DNA of 64,000 nt, taken from the NCBI RefSeq assembly GCF_910592395.1, contig NC_088315.1, positions 1,924,501-1,988,500 of the forward strand, read 5' to 3'. The DNA comes from Lineus longissimus (Eukaryota > Nemertea > Pilidiophora > Heteronemertea > Lineidae). How positions within the stretch are numbered: the stretch's first letter is position 1; every line of letters begins with the position of its first letter. The notes beneath the pieces are model-generated. The model was not told the origin of the DNA. It made no database searches and saw only the letters and a program-made list of their open reading frames with translations. Positions 60,101-64,000 of the stretch are shown here, in pieces. The position numbers and the translations under genes were made by a program.

Positions 60101-62830
60101 GAAGAGGCCATTAAATATATAGATGAATTACACGCAGCTTTAATCGAAAGACTACAGGCTGGTACCACAGGACGGTTACAACAAGGTATGTTTACGACAT
60201 CCTTCCATACATTTCTTTGTTTATCTTGATCTTGGAAAATCCAAATCCAGTTGACCATGCAAACGAAATCTGGTTTGTAAAAAAGCTATAGTAATTTGAA
60301 ACTACCGGACATAGCATTCATTGAAATGCGAGATTCTTCTATTCGCGACAGTGAAATTCCACCAGTTTTAATCCCTACCACAATGTCGCTCTCTCCGTTA
60401 CGTCATGCCCACGCCATTCCAACCGCCCACCAAAATCACTTCTCGAAGCTGCTTAAACAATTAGAACAGCTGCCTTTTGAGCAATTATCCTCCAAAGAAA
60501 AGATTCGCAAATAAGCATTGCGCCCGTTATCAAAAACCGCTATTACAAATTCCACGACATAAAATACCTCGACATCGTAAAAAAAATCTGTGGAGCCGCG
60601 GACTTGGTCGCGGAGAGCGTGTGAACGGAGTTGGTACTCCGTACTCCGTCATTACCACTGAATGGGCGCGGAAGGCTGCCATCTGGTTGTGCCGTTCCGT
60701 TACTCCCCGCCATTGAGACTGCGAGTCCTTATCGTGAGAAAGTCTTACGAGGCCGTATGGTCGTCTATTGATCTCCTATGGATTCGTCCTAGTCGCTTTC
60801 AGATCAGCTGATGTCTTGAGGTGTTTGGTTCTGAGACAAGTAATCTTACAGATTGCTTTCAGCAGTAAGGCATATAGTTACTACAAATGTTCTAATCCCA
60901 AATGATCACCAGTACGTGTATTTGACTAAGCAAGCATCTGATAAGACGCCGTCACTCTCGTCCTCATGTCAGTGAAAATAACAAAGTTTGGTTTAAATGG
61001 AACCAGACGGTTTCTTTTTAAAGACCTTTAAACCAAGGACACTTGAGAAATCACAATCACTGAGATTGACCGGATGATGACGTCATCAATTGGTAAAAAT
61101 CTGTCTGAAATCTATGTGATTTCTTGAAGGATCGTTTAAGCCTAATTAAGTGTGGTGACATTTGTAAGGCAGATTTAAATGACCACATCTAATCTGGCTG
61201 CTCGCAGCACAAGATAAAAAGTGTGTGGCAACTTAAATTGGGTTTGGTCAGCGTACGTCGATGTACAGCGTTTTGTCCTTGATGTGCATGAATCGGGATA
61301 AAGTGTAGGTGGCTCGGATTAGTAAAAAGTGATCCACCAGACTGTGATAACAATCAAACGATTTCACCCTAAGTTAATGTTATAATCTACAGACTTTTAC
61401 ACACTTTATAACCTAAAATGCTTAAGGTGTCTCGGAATTCTTGATGTGACACTGGGTAACCTGCCAATACCGTGAGAAGAGAAACGGTTTAAGGAGTTTT
61501 GAGTGACAATTCAAAAGGGGTCATTTATCCTTTTGAAAGCAAAACACAGGAATTCCATGCTTTGACAACAATAGCCAGTTGCAGGATAAATTCGACCATT
61601 GAATTGCGTCCGATTCTCCCACGGCCAGTTTTGCCGCAACAGACAACCTCGACTCTAGGGGTAAAAAATCGCAATCGTAATGATGAATGTTTTTTTTACT
61701 GTGGTAACTGTTTTCGATATCAAAAATCTTTATCAGTCATGCCAGATGATATCACCTAAGTGCGTAATTTTTATCAGAATTTCAAGCATTATGTAGAAAA
61801 GTGAAGCTATTCACTTTCAAAGTAAAGGAATATTCATTCAGAACGTCGTTATTCCTACCCGATCTGAGCAGAAAAATGTTATGATATGGAGATTGAAGTA
61901 TTTTTTATAATGCCGCACGTGCCAGCAGTCATTGTAACTAAAATAACATGTGACGTTGAAGGCGGGATGACAAGAAGAAATATCACTAGTATCACCTAAA
62001 GTATCACCTTATCAAATAGATACTCCAAAAAAACATATGATATTCAGAAGTAAAAAACACAAAGCAAACACTTGAAAATTGTTCCCATCCAAGACAGGAG
62101 TTGCTGTCATCCAAGACAGGGCACGAGGTTTCACAAGGTATGACATTATTCCGCTCAGGCCGTGCTGCCAACCACAGCGAATTCCCCCACTGTAACAGAT
62201 GTTGGCGTACAAACCTCGGTGAGAGCGGGTAACCCAGTCAATGGACTGATACTCCAAGTTCTAACTTCTATTGTTGGGCGATTTTGGGTCATCGTCCGAA
62301 TGGGGTGTTAGTCATGCAAGATGGTCCATCCACCGTGGGAACACTGGGGACAATTCTTCCCGGGTGGATCCCATTCTCTCATCTGTTCTCTATGTTTTAT
62401 AAGGGGGGACAAGGGGACACCTGGATGGTTACAACTCGAGGTGACAAATTTTATCATCTTTTTTTCACCCCAAAATTGATTTAAGTTTACCCTTAATGAA
62501 CCTCATATCAATTGTGGAACTATATTTGTTCTTCAAGATATTGCATGACAATAAATCAAATAAGTTTATGGACCCGTTTGTGGAAGTTACTGTATTCGAA
62601 CCACTCTCTGATTTGAGTCATAATTTGAGTGGTCAAAACACAATTGCTTGATAAATACAACAACACGATAGTTTAGTTCATATCAAAGATATATATACAT
62701 GTATAAGCGAGCCTTATTTTTTTCTTCATAAATATGTACCGCAGATAAACTCGAGTAAACGTCTTGTAAGTCATTGATGGAATTGCCGAATCTCAACCAT
62801 ATTCTTATTGCAGACGTTGTCGTTTTATAG
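57158..62830 (+). CDS. Small helix-loop-helix protein
   Basis: Three coding exons, 57158-57331, 60089-60185 and 62814-62830, join in phase to 95 aa. The last exon is short (GTT GTC GTT TTA TAG after a good acceptor) and is the least certain. The HLH runs from KEYRKLREMVPAV (helix 1) through the loop AHKDKVSK to VTVIEEAIKYIDELHAAL (helix 2). Just before helix 1 the region KAHMKRLHKK is basic but lacks the Glu and Arg pattern that contacts E-boxes. The protein may therefore act as an ID/Emc-like dimerisation partner rather than a direct DNA binder. The loop-to-helix-2 KVSKVTVIEEAI is close to ID proteins (KVSKVEIL). The first non-coding exon and promoter are at 56395-56467. A 2.6-kb intron holds a palindromic ATF site. 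Confidence 0.68.
61075..61088. promoter_or_regulatory. Palindromic CRE/ATF site in an HLH intron
   Basis: TGATGACGTCATCA is a perfect 14-bp palindrome centred on the ATF/CREB core ATGACGTCAT. It lies in the large intron of a gene whose promoter also has a CRE, so autoregulation or enhancer use is possible. Confidence 0.4.
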
Positions 62831-64000
62831 TACGACATCCTCATCGCTGTGCATGGCAACAGACAGCATTAAACATTGTCACGCCAACGCGACAAATCGC
62901 CTTCACTGATAACGCGACCACAAGAAATCCTAGAAAATCAACCCATCAAAAGACGGGAAGAATTGAGAATTAAAATCTAACAAAAGACTACGCCTTGAAG
63001 AAAAAGCTCTTGAACGTTAATTATAATTCCATCACTGTGGTTTTGATGGGATCACCATGGAGTGTGGATCCCCTGTCATGTCACGCCGACCCGGCATATG
63101 GCACGATCTGGTCCGGTACGGGGGCTCCTTCACATCACGATCGCATCGTAAACAGGCAATTAAGCGTCCTCAGCGAGAGCCCGATCCTAGCCCCGCAACT
63201 CGGGTAGGGTCCGTCACTGGGTCCTAGGGAACGTTCGGTGCAGAGAGGCACACCCTTACCATCTGTGCCGCGGTGTCTCCGTGGACCACGCAAAAGCAAT
63301 ATCACGAAAGAACGGGGTGCCAGATTGGGCAACAGATTGAGACGAAGTGGTTGCCAGCTGACTTACCCGTTGGTATGCAATCTGTCTCCTTCCGATGTAG
63401 CATTTTGGAAGTTGCATTTAAGTCGTTGCGATGGGGTCCATTTATATTTGCAACAAATATCTGTTTATACTACAAACATCGTCGTCGTATGATGTAGTCG
63501 GCCATCCCATTACACCAGAAACCTATGTACTGAGTTGGCAAATCTCGCTCTGGCCGTACCCGCGTTACTAAGTCTAACAACCATGGGAAAAGCATCTGAT
63601 GATTTCAATGGGTAGTCAATATGGCACTCAGATATGTTGACAGAATATCACAAATTCATAACACCACTCGTACTCCTACCGCTTGCAACAAAAGCAATCA
63701 AGTACCTGATGCGGTATCATTGTTTTAACCACCAATTCACCACAGAAATAAGCTTCAGTCAATAAAGTTGGATCCATGATAGAATGATATAATTCATCAT
63801 AAGTATGCAATAGCTATAGTACTTTCTGGTTCAAAATCGTATTGAAATGCTCAGCGAGTTGAACATCAATTCGTTGACAACCTAACTGAGTTTGATGTCT
63901 AAAGCGTTGGGAGCGAGTACAGGTGATGTTGTACACCCTCAATTAAGTGCAATCATAGCATCCGCCAATTCAGCCAGGAGGAAACCTTCAGGAGAATTTG
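62831..64000. other. Downstream region without a supported gene
   Basis: This contains the HLH 3' UTR and a moderately GC-rich stretch at 63040-63320 with open frames but no domain, start context or splice signals I trust. Nothing else is recognised. Confidence 0.4.

Noticed and set aside
63040-63320. GC-rich open frames near the end of the window
   Set aside because: No recognisable domain, and frames on both strands are equally open. There is no splice or start evidence.
1-64000. CRISPR array, prophage, bacterial operon or restriction-type defence system
   Set aside because: All clear genes are spliced metazoan genes. The repeats lack spacer structure and there are no prokaryotic genes.

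Overview
The window is nuclear DNA from an invertebrate animal. It carries spliced genes with GT-AG introns, two nuclear tRNA genes, miniature inverted-repeat elements, SINE-like fragments and a minisatellite tract. Protein families, intron sizes (about 100 bp to 2.6 kb) and the recurring TACATGTA motif fit a marine bilaterian, perhaps a lophotrochozoan. The sequence alone does not settle the species. I joined exons by hand from splice sites and reading frames. Every complete gene model gives a coding length divisible by three, which is the main support for the joins. No cDNA or database search was available.

Layout: (1) 147-3055 (+), 3' part of a glucose-6-phosphate transporter like SLC37A4. 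(2) 3056-5532, intergenic, with a 904-bp near-perfect foldback MITE. (3) 5533-6600 (-), a DHRS4-like reductase. (4) 6907-13895 (+), a complete TIF1-type TRIM protein (RING, B-boxes, coiled coil, PHD, bromodomain). Its last intron holds an antisense single-coding-exon membrane-protein gene, 11851-12948. (5) 16440-16660, a 99-bp hairpin repeat. (6) 17952-19038 (-), an unrecognised 279-aa protein. (7) 20948-28217 (+), a very acidic 2092-aa protein with four WKAP repeats and a CCDC181-like charged C-terminus. (8) 29330-32020, a two-orientation 84-bp minisatellite around a second short-repeat family. (9) 32513-36182 (-), a complete seven-exon DRAM gene. (10) 37491-37563 (-), tRNA-Phe(GAA). (11) 38494-43327 (+), a ten-exon PRAS40/AKT1S1-like gene with a cysteine-bearing N-terminus. 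(12) 45832-48122 (+), a rhodopsin-class GPCR. (13) 48461-51846 (-), a predicted secreted protein with two Cache-like modules. (14) 53769-53841 (+), tRNA-Arg(CCT). (15) 56395-62830 (+), a small HLH gene with a CRE plus TATA promoter. (16) The rest, to 64000, has no gene I can support.

These are mostly unrelated metazoan genes rather than an operon-like unit. DRAM (autophagy/lysosome) and PRAS40 (mTORC1 inhibitor) are divergent neighbours about 2.3 kb apart, with the tRNA-Phe gene between them. The GPCR and the Cache-protein gene converge. The observations most worth following up are the secreted double-Cache protein, the nested antisense gene, the minisatellite whose units stay open in one frame, the intronic exon copy in the SLC37 gene, and the N-terminal cysteine region of the PRAS40-like protein.
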